A stretch of 11,053 nt of DNA from Oscillibacter sp. (GTDB lineage Bacteria > Bacillota > Clostridia > Oscillospirales > Oscillospiraceae), in contig DNFA01000029.1 of assembly GCA_003487665.1 (NCBI GenBank), positions 1-11,053 of the forward strand. Reading direction: 5' to 3'. Shown here piece by piece: positions 5,772 to 11,053 of the stretch. Every line of letters starts with the position of its first letter. Within the stretch, counting starts at the first letter, position 1. A model generated the notes under the pieces. The model was given only the letters and a program-made list of their open reading frames with translations. It was not told where the DNA came from and searched no databases. Made by a program: the position numbers and the translations under genes.

Positions 5772-6653
5772 TCAATGCATCAGCTGCACGGCGGCGGGGA
5801 GGTTTTCGATCTCCACCCGCGGCGCACTGGGACAGTATTCCCCGTCCAGCGACCAGGGCAGCTCCTCGTCGGTGGTAACGGTGACGTGCCGCACATGGCG
5901 CAGGATCACGCCGGGATAGTCGTACTGCATGCGGGTCATGACGTTGATAAGATTTTGCAGATCCAACGCCGACTTGGGCATCCGCAGGAGCAGCAGCTCG
6001 AACATGCCGTCGTCCATACGGACGCAGGCGGGATCCAGCTTCACAAGTCCGCCCAGCGACGTGGAGTTGCACACGGCGCCGAAGATGAACTCTCCCTCAA
6101 AGTGCTCGCCATCGGCCTCCACCGCGCAGCGGTAGGGGCGCAGGGAGTCCAGATCGCCCAGCCCTTCCAGAATGTAGGCGAAGTGCCCCAGCGCGTTTTT
6201 GGCTGCCTGGGTCGCGGAGTAGGAGGAGCGGGTAAAGGCGCCGAAGGACGCCACATACGCAAAGTACCGGTCGTTGTGCCGTCCCACGTCCAGCGGGTAC
6301 GGCGCGCCGCAGACGGCGGCGCGGGCGGCCTCGTCCATGGCGGTGGGGAGATGCAGGCTGGCGGCGAAGTCGTTGGTGCTGCCGCAGGGCAGATAGCCCA
6401 GGGGCGGGCGCTGGGGCAGCTGCATAACGCCGGACAGCGTCTCGTTCAGCGTGCCGTCGCCGCCGGCGCACACGATCAGGTCATAGTCGCCGCCGCACCG
6501 GGCGGCCATGTCACGCGCCTGCCCGCCGGCCTCGGTAACGAAAATGTTCACCAGATAGCCGGCGCGGGAGAACTCTGCCGCCGCGTCAAACAGCGGGGCA
6601 CGGGATTTTGTCTTTCCCGCACGGGGATTGACGATAAACAAGAGCTTTTTCAT
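5772..6653 (-). CDS. Diacylglycerol kinase family lipid kinase (DgkB/YegS type)
   Basis: This 293-residue cytosolic or membrane-associated kinase should phosphorylate diacylglycerol or a related lipid with ATP, returning diacylglycerol to phosphatidate. Visible: the start MKKLLFIVNPRAGK (1-14), the nucleotide motif GGDGT (64-68) with E71, PCGSTNDFA (89-97, usually PxGTxNDFA), DDGMFEL (214-220) and LDGE (269-272) close to the C-terminus as in DgkB. The length matches the family. The ATG at 6653 is chosen since GGAAGGG lies upstream at proper spacing; the in-frame ATG at 6674 precedes that site and adds residues unlike the family. It has its own promoter at 6701-6729, but a second, stronger leftward promoter at 6865-6892 might also reach it through a terminator. 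The exact lipid substrate is unknown. Confidence 0.92.
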   Translation of the reverse strand: MKKLLFIVNPRAGKTKSRAPLFDAAAEFSRAGYLVNIFVTEAGGQARDMAARCGGDYDLIVCAGGDGTLNETLSGVMQLPQRPPLGYLPCGSTNDFAASLHLPTAMDEAARAAVCGAPYPLDVGRHNDRYFAYVASFGAFTRSSYSATQAAKNALGHFAYILEGLGDLDSLRPYRCAVEADGEHFEGEFIFGAVCNSTSLGGLVKLDPACVRMDDGMFELLLLRMPKSALDLQNLINVMTRMQYDYPGVILRHVRHVTVTTDEELPWSLDGEYCPSAPRVEIENLPAAVQLMH

Positions 6654-6700
6654 GGGAACACCCTTCCATACCATCGTATTCTGCGCGGAGTAGTTCGGTT

Positions 6701-6729
6701 ATGATACCACAGTTCCGCCGGGAATGCAA
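6701..6729 (-). promoter_or_regulatory. Sigma-A promoter of the lipid kinase gene
   Basis: On the minus strand a -35 TTGCAT (6724-6729), 17-base spacer and -10 TATCAT (6701-6706) preceded by TGG are seen. The -35 box lies between the arms of a 10-bp inverted repeat. Confidence 0.83.
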
Positions 6730-6746
6730 GCCGCACTCCCGGCGGA
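6714..6746. repeat. 10-bp inverted repeat around the kinase -35 box
   Basis: TCCGCCGGGA (6714-6723) and TCCCGGCGGA (6737-6746) are exact reverse complements 13 bases apart, and the -35 hexamer is in the middle. As DNA this could be an operator. As RNA in a leftward readthrough transcript it competes with an 8-bp hairpin, 6732-6739 with 6744-6751. Confidence 0.6.
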
Positions 6747-6749
6747 GTG

Positions 6750-6860
6750 CGCAAAATGAAGCAAGAAAACCGCCACTCCGACAAGTGACGGTTTTCTGAT
6801 TTTTGATTAGAAGCTTTACTTAGCGGAGTCAAACCGCTTGTCGCAGTATCTCTCCTGCCC
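6750..6860 (-). ncRNA. Candidate small RNA or attenuated leader RNA
   Basis: A consensus promoter fires leftward and a terminator hairpin follows about 65 to 95 bases later, defining a transcript of roughly 100-110 bases. Before the terminator, two small stems are possible on the minus strand: GCAG/CTGC enclosing GAGAGATA (about 6842-6857) and AGCGG/CCGCT enclosing TTTGACT (about 6821-6838). No convincing ORF: the only open frame starts with TTG at 6832 and lacks a ribosome site. It may be an independent small RNA, or the regulated leader of the kinase gene. I do not recognise the family. Confidence 0.5.
6764..6797. terminator. Terminator hairpin inside a divergent intergenic region
   Basis: AGAAAACCG (6764-6772) pairs with CGGTTTTCT (6789-6797); after one C-A mismatch 6774-6777 pairs with 6784-6787, leaving a 6-base loop. 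T-rich sequence follows on both strands (TTTTT at 6800-6804 plus; TTTTCTTGCTTC-type minus). Neither flanking gene ends here, since both start outward, so the terminator needs a transcript of its own. Confidence 0.8.
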
Positions 6861-6864
6861 TTTG

Positions 6865-6892
6865 ATTATATTCACTTTCCGGCCGTTGTCAA
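6865..6892 (-). promoter_or_regulatory. Perfect-consensus sigma-A promoter firing leftward
   Basis: On the minus strand TTGACA (6887-6892) and TATAAT (6865-6870) are separated by 16 bases. Both boxes match consensus exactly, unlike every other promoter in the window. The first downstream element is the terminator at 6764-6797. Confidence 0.82.
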
Positions 6893-6920
6893 GTCCGCAA
6901 AAAATGTTGCAAAACGGCCG
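6880..6920. promoter_or_regulatory. Symmetric 8-bp inverted repeat shared by two divergent promoters
   Basis: CGGCCGTT (6880-6887) and AACGGCCG (6913-6920) are exact reverse complements. Each arm begins at or next to the -35 box of its promoter and ends exactly 9 bases before the -10 box. Arm centres are 33 bp apart, about three helical turns, as expected for sites bound on one face of DNA. Confidence 0.55.
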
Positions 6921-6935
6921 CGGGACGGGTATGAT
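6907..6935 (+). promoter_or_regulatory. Sigma-A promoter of the AI-2E transporter operon
   Basis: TTGCAA (6907-6912), a 17-base spacer and TATGAT (6930-6935) lie about 28 bases before the start codon. Transcription would begin near 6942, giving a very short leader with AGGAGGG. Confidence 0.83.
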
Positions 6936-6962
6936 AGAGAAAAACATCAGGAGGGCGGTCTT

Positions 6963-8228
6963 ATGCGGCGGACACAATATTTCAAATGGGGTTTGACGGC
7001 GTTTCTCACCGTATGCGCCGTGCTGATCTTTTATGACACCTTCTATCAGGCCGGCACGCTGCAGCAGTTCGTGTCGCGGCTGGCGTCCATTCTGGCGCCG
7101 GTGCTGTACGGCTTCGCCATCGCCTACCTGCTGACGCCGATAATGTCCTGGCTGGAGAAGGCCATCCGCGCCCTCTGGCGGCGAGCGACAAAAAAGGAGC
7201 TGAAGCCCCGCTCCGGCGCACTGCGGCTGGTGAGCATCCTGCTGACCGAGGCGGCGGTGATCTTCCTGCTGTACCTGCTGATGAGCGTGCTGATCCCGCA
7301 GGTGGCGGACAGCGTCACCACCCTCATCAACAACGCGGAGTCCTACTACCGAAAGGTATACCGCTGGGCGCAGGAGCTGCTGAACAGCAACAACGAGATC
7401 GCCGTCTGGCTGGCGGGGCGCATCACCGAGCGGTACTCCGACGGCATGGACTTCCTGACCAACCAGGTGCTGCCGTGGGCGCAGAAGGCCATCGGCCCCC
7501 TGACCAACGGAATCTGGAGCGGCATCCGCGGGGCGGTGGGCTTCGCCTTCGACCTGATCGTGGGCATCATCGTGTCCATCTATCTGATGGGCATGAAGGA
7601 AAAAAGTCTGGCACGCTGCTGCAAGGCGGTGTACGCCGCGCTGCCGGAGGAAAAGGCCGATGCGGTGATGCGGGGCACCCGCAAGGTCAACAGCATTTTC
7701 TCCGGCTTTGTGCGGGGCAAGCTGCTGGACTCCCTTATCATCGGCATTCTGTGCTTCATCTGCTGCTCCCTGCTGAAGATGCCCTACACCCCGCTGGTAA
7801 GCGTGGTGGTAGGCGTGACCAACGTGATCCCCTTCTTCGGTCCCTTCCTAGGCGCGGTGCCCTCCGCGTTCCTGATCCTGCTGGTCAGCCCCAAGCAGTG
7901 CCTGGTGTTCGTGATCTTCATCGTCATATTGCAGCAGTTTGACGGCAACATTCTCGGCCCCAAGATCCTGGGCGATGCCACAGGCATTTCCAGCTTCTGG
8001 GTCATCGTGGCCATTCTGGTGGGCGGCGGCTTCGGCGGCGTGCTGGGCATGTTCATCGGCGTGCCGGTGTTCGCCTGTGCGCAGGAGCTGCTGAAATACC
8101 TGATGGACAAGCGGCTGCGGAAGCGGAACATGCCCACGGAGGCGTATGCCTATGTGGGGCGGGCAAAGGACGACCCGGCAGAAACAACAGAGGAGACAAC
8201 GACAGACAATGACAAAGGAACTGTATAA
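6963..8228 (+). CDS. AI-2E family transporter (PerM/YdiK/YtvI-like)
   Basis: This 421-residue integral membrane protein belongs to the AI-2E exporter/UPF0118 family. Members include proteins linked to autoinducer-2 export and others acting as Na+/H+ antiporters, so the cargo here is open. Visible: N-terminal helices at about 9-24 and 39-60, a basic cytosolic loop (66-88), helix 90-113, a long central polar region with a coiled-coil-like stretch (118-180), helix about 190-210, then helices at about 254-270, 275-310, 312-324 and 343-375. Family signatures are NVIPFFGPFLGAVPS (287-301) and QQFDGNILGPKILGDATG (324-341). The C-terminal tail (380-421) is charged and Thr-rich. The ATG at 6963 has AGGAGGG 7 bases upstream. 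It is the first gene of an overlapping three-gene operon. Confidence 0.9.
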   Translation: MRRTQYFKWGLTAFLTVCAVLIFYDTFYQAGTLQQFVSRLASILAPVLYGFAIAYLLTPIMSWLEKAIRALWRRATKKELKPRSGALRLVSILLTEAAVIFLLYLLMSVLIPQVADSVTTLINNAESYYRKVYRWAQELLNSNNEIAVWLAGRITERYSDGMDFLTNQVLPWAQKAIGPLTNGIWSGIRGAVGFAFDLIVGIIVSIYLMGMKEKSLARCCKAVYAALPEEKADAVMRGTRKVNSIFSGFVRGKLLDSLIIGILCFICCSLLKMPYTPLVSVVVGVTNVIPFFGPFLGAVPSAFLILLVSPKQCLVFVIFIVILQQFDGNILGPKILGDATGISSFWVIVAILVGGGFGGVLGMFIGVPVFACAQELLKYLMDKRLRKRNMPTEAYAYVGRAKDDPAETTEETTTDNDKGTV

Positions 8229-8631
8229 CAAGCTGATGGCCTTCGGCAACGACTGTGAGCCGTTCCTGACCCACAACTATATGCGCACCACCGATCTGGA
8301 CGACGGCACCGCCACGGTGACGCTGCCCATGCACACGGAGAGCCTGAACCGCTGGGGCGGCGCCCACGGCGGCATCCTGTTCTCCCTGTGCGATGTGGCC
8401 ATGGGCATGGCCATTATGACCCTGCGGCAGGAGATGGTGGTGACGGTGAACGCCACCATCGACTATCTGGCCGCGGCCGCGGCGGGCAGCACCCTCACCG
8501 CCGTGGGCAAGGTAGACCGTCTGGGCGGCAAGCTGGCCTTCTGCTCGGCGGAGATGACGGACGAGACGGGCAAGGTCATTGTCCGCGCCCACTGCGTCAT
8601 GTGCTTCACCGGCAAGGCGCTGCCCCTGTGA
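8209..8631 (+). CDS. PaaI-like hotdog-fold thioesterase
   Basis: This 140-residue protein has the length and pattern of PaaI/YbgC-type acyl-CoA thioesterases, which hydrolyse acyl- or aryl-CoA thioesters in the cytosol. The signature is LNRWGGAHGGILFSLCDVAMG (46-66): H53-G54-G55 on the hotdog helix start and D62 as the probable catalytic acid, followed by strands VVTVNATIDYLAAA (77-90) and the end of the fold GKVIVRAHCVMCFTG (121-135). The chosen ATG at 8209 overlaps the end of the preceding gene by 20 bases; an AGGAG lies 13 bases upstream, a little far, so coupling to upstream translation is likely. An ATG at 8236 is a less likely alternative. Its substrate is unknown. Confidence 0.86.
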   Translation: MTKELYNKLMAFGNDCEPFLTHNYMRTTDLDDGTATVTLPMHTESLNRWGGAHGGILFSLCDVAMGMAIMTLRQEMVVTVNATIDYLAAAAAGSTLTAVGKVDRLGGKLAFCSAEMTDETGKVIVRAHCVMCFTGKALPL

Positions 8632-9698
8632 GCGGCCGGGCGCTGCGCCGCTGGCTTCTGACGCTGGCGGCGTTCTTTGCCGTTTACTTCGCCCTGCGCA
8701 CCAGCCGGGCGGCCATGAACGCCCTGTGGTACGGGGCGATCTGTCCGGCGGAGCAGTGGCTGGGGCGGCTGTGGGGCGGCTGGAGCCTCTCCGTGGGCGA
8801 GGTGCTGATCGTAACCGCCGTATGCGCCGCTCTTATAGCCGCCGCCAACGGCATACGGCACATCGTCTCCGCCCGGCGGAAATGGCGCGCGGCGGCACAG
8901 GTGCTGACCACCGCCCTCTGCACGGTGCTGACGGTGTACGCCGGCTTCTGCCTGCTGTGGGGCGTGGGCTACAACACGGACGGCTTCCGGGAGAAAAGCG
9001 GCCTGACCACCGCGCCTGTGACCGCCGATCAGCTGGCACAGGTGACGGCCTATTTCGCCGATCAGCTGGCGCTGTCCGCCGGTGAAGTCCCCCGCGACGG
9101 GGACGGCGTGTGCCGTCTGGACTACCGGCAGCTGCTGACCGGCAGCGAGAGCTCGCTGGACGTGCTGACGGAGGAATTCCCCTTTCTCTCGGCGGAGACG
9201 GGTCGTGCCAAGGCCTTCGGCTGCTCCCGCGCGCTGAGCGCTCTGCGCTTCACCGGGTTCTACTTCCCCTTCACCGGCGAGGCCAACGTGAACACCGACA
9301 GCCCCTCTGCCTTCCTTCCGGCCACCGTGTGCCACGAGATGGCGCACCAGCGGGGCATCACGGCGGAGGAGGAGTGCAATTTCATCGGCATCCTGGCCGC
9401 TATCCGGTCAGGCAGCGCCGCCTATCGCTACTCCGGCTGGCTGACGGGCTTCGGCTATCTCTCCAACGCGCTGTACAGCGCCGACCGGGACGCGTGGCAG
9501 ATCATTCGGGACAGCCTGCCGGAGACGGTGGTAGCCGACCTGCGGGCGGACAACGCCTACTGGTCACAGTTCCGGGGTACGGTATCCCAGCTGTCGGACA
9601 AGGTATACGACGGCTTTCTGAAAAGCAACGGCGACACGGACGGCGCGAAAAGCTACGGCGTCGTCACCGACCTGCTGGTGGCCTATTTCGGCGCATGA
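8628..9698 (+). CDS. DUF3810 family membrane zinc metallopeptidase-like protein
   Basis: This 356-residue protein resembles the DUF3810 family. Three hydrophobic segments (about 8-24, 56-73, 92-112) lead into an extracytoplasmic or membrane-facing domain. The zinc motif HEMAH (236-240) is followed by QRG and then EEECNF (247-252), where an acidic residue, probably E249, would be the third ligand. The catalytic acid is E237. The substrate and exact function are unknown. The gene starts with GTG at 8628, overlapping the thioesterase stop as GTGA, a classic coupling arrangement; the N-terminal hydrophobic helix starts soon after. Only a weak AAGG precedes it, which fits coupling. An upstream frame reading into the thioesterase gene is an artefact. 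Function by context is unclear; the three co-transcribed products share no obvious pathway. Confidence 0.85.
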   Translation: MSGRALRRWLLTLAAFFAVYFALRTSRAAMNALWYGAICPAEQWLGRLWGGWSLSVGEVLIVTAVCAALIAAANGIRHIVSARRKWRAAAQVLTTALCTVLTVYAGFCLLWGVGYNTDGFREKSGLTTAPVTADQLAQVTAYFADQLALSAGEVPRDGDGVCRLDYRQLLTGSESSLDVLTEEFPFLSAETGRAKAFGCSRALSALRFTGFYFPFTGEANVNTDSPSAFLPATVCHEMAHQRGITAEEECNFIGILAAIRSGSAAYRYSGWLTGFGYLSNALYSADRDAWQIIRDSLPETVVADLRADNAYWSQFRGTVSQLSDKVYDGFLKSNGDTDGAKSYGVVTDLLVAYFGA

Positions 9699-9726
9699 CG
9701 CTCTTCCTTTTCGGGAGGGCGTTATT
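9698..9726 (+). terminator. Probable terminator of the AI-2E operon
   Basis: A 10-bp stem with two G-U pairs (9698-9707 with 9713-9722) and a TTTTC loop begins at the last base of the stop codon. The downstream TATTG is a poor T-run, so efficiency may be modest. Confidence 0.55.
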
Positions 9727-9732
9727 GCCCCG

Positions 9733-9761
9733 TTGCAAGGCGTTGACAGATATGGTATAAT
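9733..9761 (+). promoter_or_regulatory. Sigma-A promoter of the DEAD-box helicase gene
   Basis: TTGCAA (9733-9738), a 17-base spacer and TATAAT (9756-9761) preceded by TGG. A TTGACA at 9743 lies inside the spacer, only 7 bases from the -10, so it is not the working -35. Start of transcription is expected near 9768. Confidence 0.88.
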
Positions 9762-9799
9762 TGTAAATTGAGAATATATGTAAAAACGAGGACAGAACT

Positions 9800-10960
9800 A
9801 TGGAAGTGACACAGGGCGCACCGTTCGAGAGCTTCGGCCTGTCAGAGGCCACCATGCGCGCCATACGAAATAAACATTATACCGTCAGCACGCCGGTGCA
9901 GGCCGGCTGCATCCCGCCCATGCTGGCGGGCAAGGACGTCATCGCCAAGGCTCCCACCGGCACCGGCAAGACCATGGCCTTCGGCATCCCCATCATTGAG
10001 CGCATCGACCGGGAAAGCGAGGAGGTGCAGGCCGTGATCCTGGCGCCCACCCGCGAGCTGGCTATGCAGATCACCGATGAAATGCGCGACATCGCCGTGT
10101 GCCACGAGGGTGTGCGGCTGGTGTGTCTCTACGGCGGCCAGCCCATTGGCAAGCAGATCGACGCGCTGAAGCGCCGTCCCCAGATTGTGGTAGCCACGCC
10201 GGGACGGCTCAGCGATCACATGAAGCGCCGCACCGTCAGTCTCAAGAGCGTCCGCACCGTGGTGCTGGACGAGGCCGACCGCATGCTGGACATGGGCTTC
10301 ATCCACGATGTGACCCGCATTCTGGACAAGATCCCCAGCCGCCAGAATCTGGGCATGTTCTCCGCCACCATCTCCCGGGAGGTCATGGACATCTCCTGGG
10401 TCTACCAGCGGGATCCGGAGGAGATCACCGTGCAGGCCACCAAGGAGAACAAGCCCGACATCCTCCAGTACCGTCTGGAGGTGCCCTCCGACGGCAAGGT
10501 GGACGCCATTGCCAAGATCCTTGCCCACGAGAATTACGACCGGGTGATCTGCTTCTGCAACACCAAGGGCAGCACCGAGCGCCTTACCAAGTTCCTGCAG
10601 ATGCGCGGCGTGGACGCCCAGTGCATCCATGGCGACATTCCCCAGCGCAAGCGGGAGGAGGTCATGCAGCGCTTCCGCGACGGCAAGCTCCGTGTCTTTG
10701 TAGCCACGGACGTGGCCAGCCGCGGCATCGATGTGGACGACGTGGACGCCGTGTTCAACTACGAGGTGCCGGAGGAAAACGAGTATTACATCCACCGCAT
10801 CGGCCGCACGGGACGCGCCAAAAAGCACGGCGTGGCCTACACACTGCTCAGTGACTTTCCCAGTCGCCTGCGTCTGGACAACATCGCCCGCAACACCCGC
10901 AGCACCATCGTCCCAGCGCAGCTGGGCGACGACGGCAGCGTGACGCCTGCCAGCAAATAA
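9800..10960 (+). CDS. DEAD-box ATP-dependent RNA helicase, minimal core
   Basis: This 386-residue cytosolic enzyme should unwind short RNA duplexes using ATP, with roles in RNA decay, ribosome assembly or cold adaptation typical of the family. All motifs are present: Q motif with F12/F9 and Q34, motif I APTGTGKT (51-58), Ia PTRELA (83-88), Ib TPGRL (133-137), II DEAD (157-160), III SAT (188-190), IV near VICFCNT (249-255), V ATDVASRGID (302-311) and VI HRIGRTGR (332-339). The protein ends about 45 residues after motif VI, so it lacks the C-terminal RNA-binding or basic tail of DbpA, CshA or DeaD and must rely on the core or a partner for specificity. The ATG at 9800 follows GAGG by about 8 bases. 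It has its own promoter and terminator. Confidence 0.95.
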   Translation: MEVTQGAPFESFGLSEATMRAIRNKHYTVSTPVQAGCIPPMLAGKDVIAKAPTGTGKTMAFGIPIIERIDRESEEVQAVILAPTRELAMQITDEMRDIAVCHEGVRLVCLYGGQPIGKQIDALKRRPQIVVATPGRLSDHMKRRTVSLKSVRTVVLDEADRMLDMGFIHDVTRILDKIPSRQNLGMFSATISREVMDISWVYQRDPEEITVQATKENKPDILQYRLEVPSDGKVDAIAKILAHENYDRVICFCNTKGSTERLTKFLQMRGVDAQCIHGDIPQRKREEVMQRFRDGKLRVFVATDVASRGIDVDDVDAVFNYEVPEENEYYIHRIGRTGRAKKHGVAYTLLSDFPSRLRLDNIARNTRSTIVPAQLGDDGSVTPASK

Positions 10961-10976
10961 TATCTGAATATAGCAG

Positions 10977-11003
10977 GAGAACCGCCCGATGGCGGTTCTC
11001 TTA
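10977..11003 (+). terminator. Terminator of the helicase gene
   Basis: GAGAACCGCC (10977-10986) pairs with GGCGGTTCTC (10991-11000) around CGAT, 16 bases after the stop, followed by TTAG. The stem is strong but the T-run short. It may also serve a converging gene beyond the right edge. Confidence 0.8.
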
Positions 11004-11030
11004 GACTGTCAAAAAACCTGCTCGGTCACA

Positions 11031-11053
11031 GGTATCGGAGGGAAGGATACCAT
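11031..11053. other. Hairpin and possible gene end at the right edge
   Basis: GGTATC (11031-11036) pairs with GATACC (11046-11051); the 9-base loop holds GGAGGGAAG, a ribosome-site-like sequence. The window ends with AT, which could be the first two bases of an ATG. Alternatively the minus strand is open from the edge to a TGA near 11009, which could be the last codons of a converging gene. The window is too short to decide. Confidence 0.25.

Noticed and set aside
6650..6832. 60-codon minus-strand peptide inside the candidate RNA region
   Set aside because: It begins with TTG without a ribosome site, reads through the terminator and the kinase promoter, and overlaps the kinase start; RNA function is more likely.
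9743..9761. TTGACA as -35 box of the helicase promoter
   Set aside because: Only 7 bases separate it from TATAAT; TTGCAA at 9733 has the proper 17.
9842..10828. 328-codon minus-strand open frame opposite the helicase gene
   Set aside because: Antisense shadow of a gene with every DEAD-box motif intact.
11003..11053. IS element end or new gene at the right edge
   Set aside because: Only about 50 bases are available; a partial gene in either direction is possible but cannot be supported.

Overview
The window looks like chromosomal core sequence from a GC-rich anaerobic Clostridia member, most like the Oscillospirales of the gut. This is inferred from the very high GC at third codon positions, strong AGGAGG ribosome binding sites, sigma-A type promoters and the gene families present. 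There is no rRNA, tRNA, IS element, phage gene or CRISPR array. Ten complete genes are supported.

Left part (1-3000): ridA (minus) and a methionine gamma-lyase gene (plus) diverge across a 411-base AT-richer gap. The gap holds a clear ridA promoter, a 20-bp palindrome and a possibly structured leader for the lyase. The two enzymes fit chemically: the lyase makes an enamine/imine intermediate of the kind RidA hydrolyses. The lyase converges on uridine phosphorylase (minus) across a 12-bp bidirectional terminator.

Middle (3000-5770): a small lipoprotein of unknown function is followed by a two-gene operon of G3E/CobW-type P-loop proteins. The first has the CxCC metal motif plus a run of 33 His and 7 Cys. 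The second has a reduced GTPase domain joined to a C-terminal domain resembling DUF1980/TIGR03943. This is probably a transition-metal (zinc-like) handling pair and is the most unusual protein content here. A strong bidirectional terminator separates it from a converging diacylglycerol kinase family gene.

Right part (5770-11053): the lipid kinase (minus) and an AI-2E family membrane protein (plus) diverge across a 309-base gap that is unusually organised. It contains a perfect-consensus promoter (TTGACA, TATAAT) firing leftward into a terminator about 100 bases away, so either a small RNA or an attenuated leader of the kinase gene. An 8-bp inverted repeat is placed symmetrically in the two divergent promoters, and overlapping, mutually exclusive hairpins surround the kinase -35 box. 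The AI-2E protein, a PaaI-like thioesterase and a DUF3810 membrane metallopeptidase form an overlapping operon. A minimal DEAD-box RNA helicase with its own promoter and terminator closes the window.

Six promoters of ordinary genes all have TTGC at the start of the -35 box, and most have an extended -10 (TGn). I see no obvious new defence or mobile system. The most interesting material is the 6654-6962 intergenic region and the paired G3E proteins.
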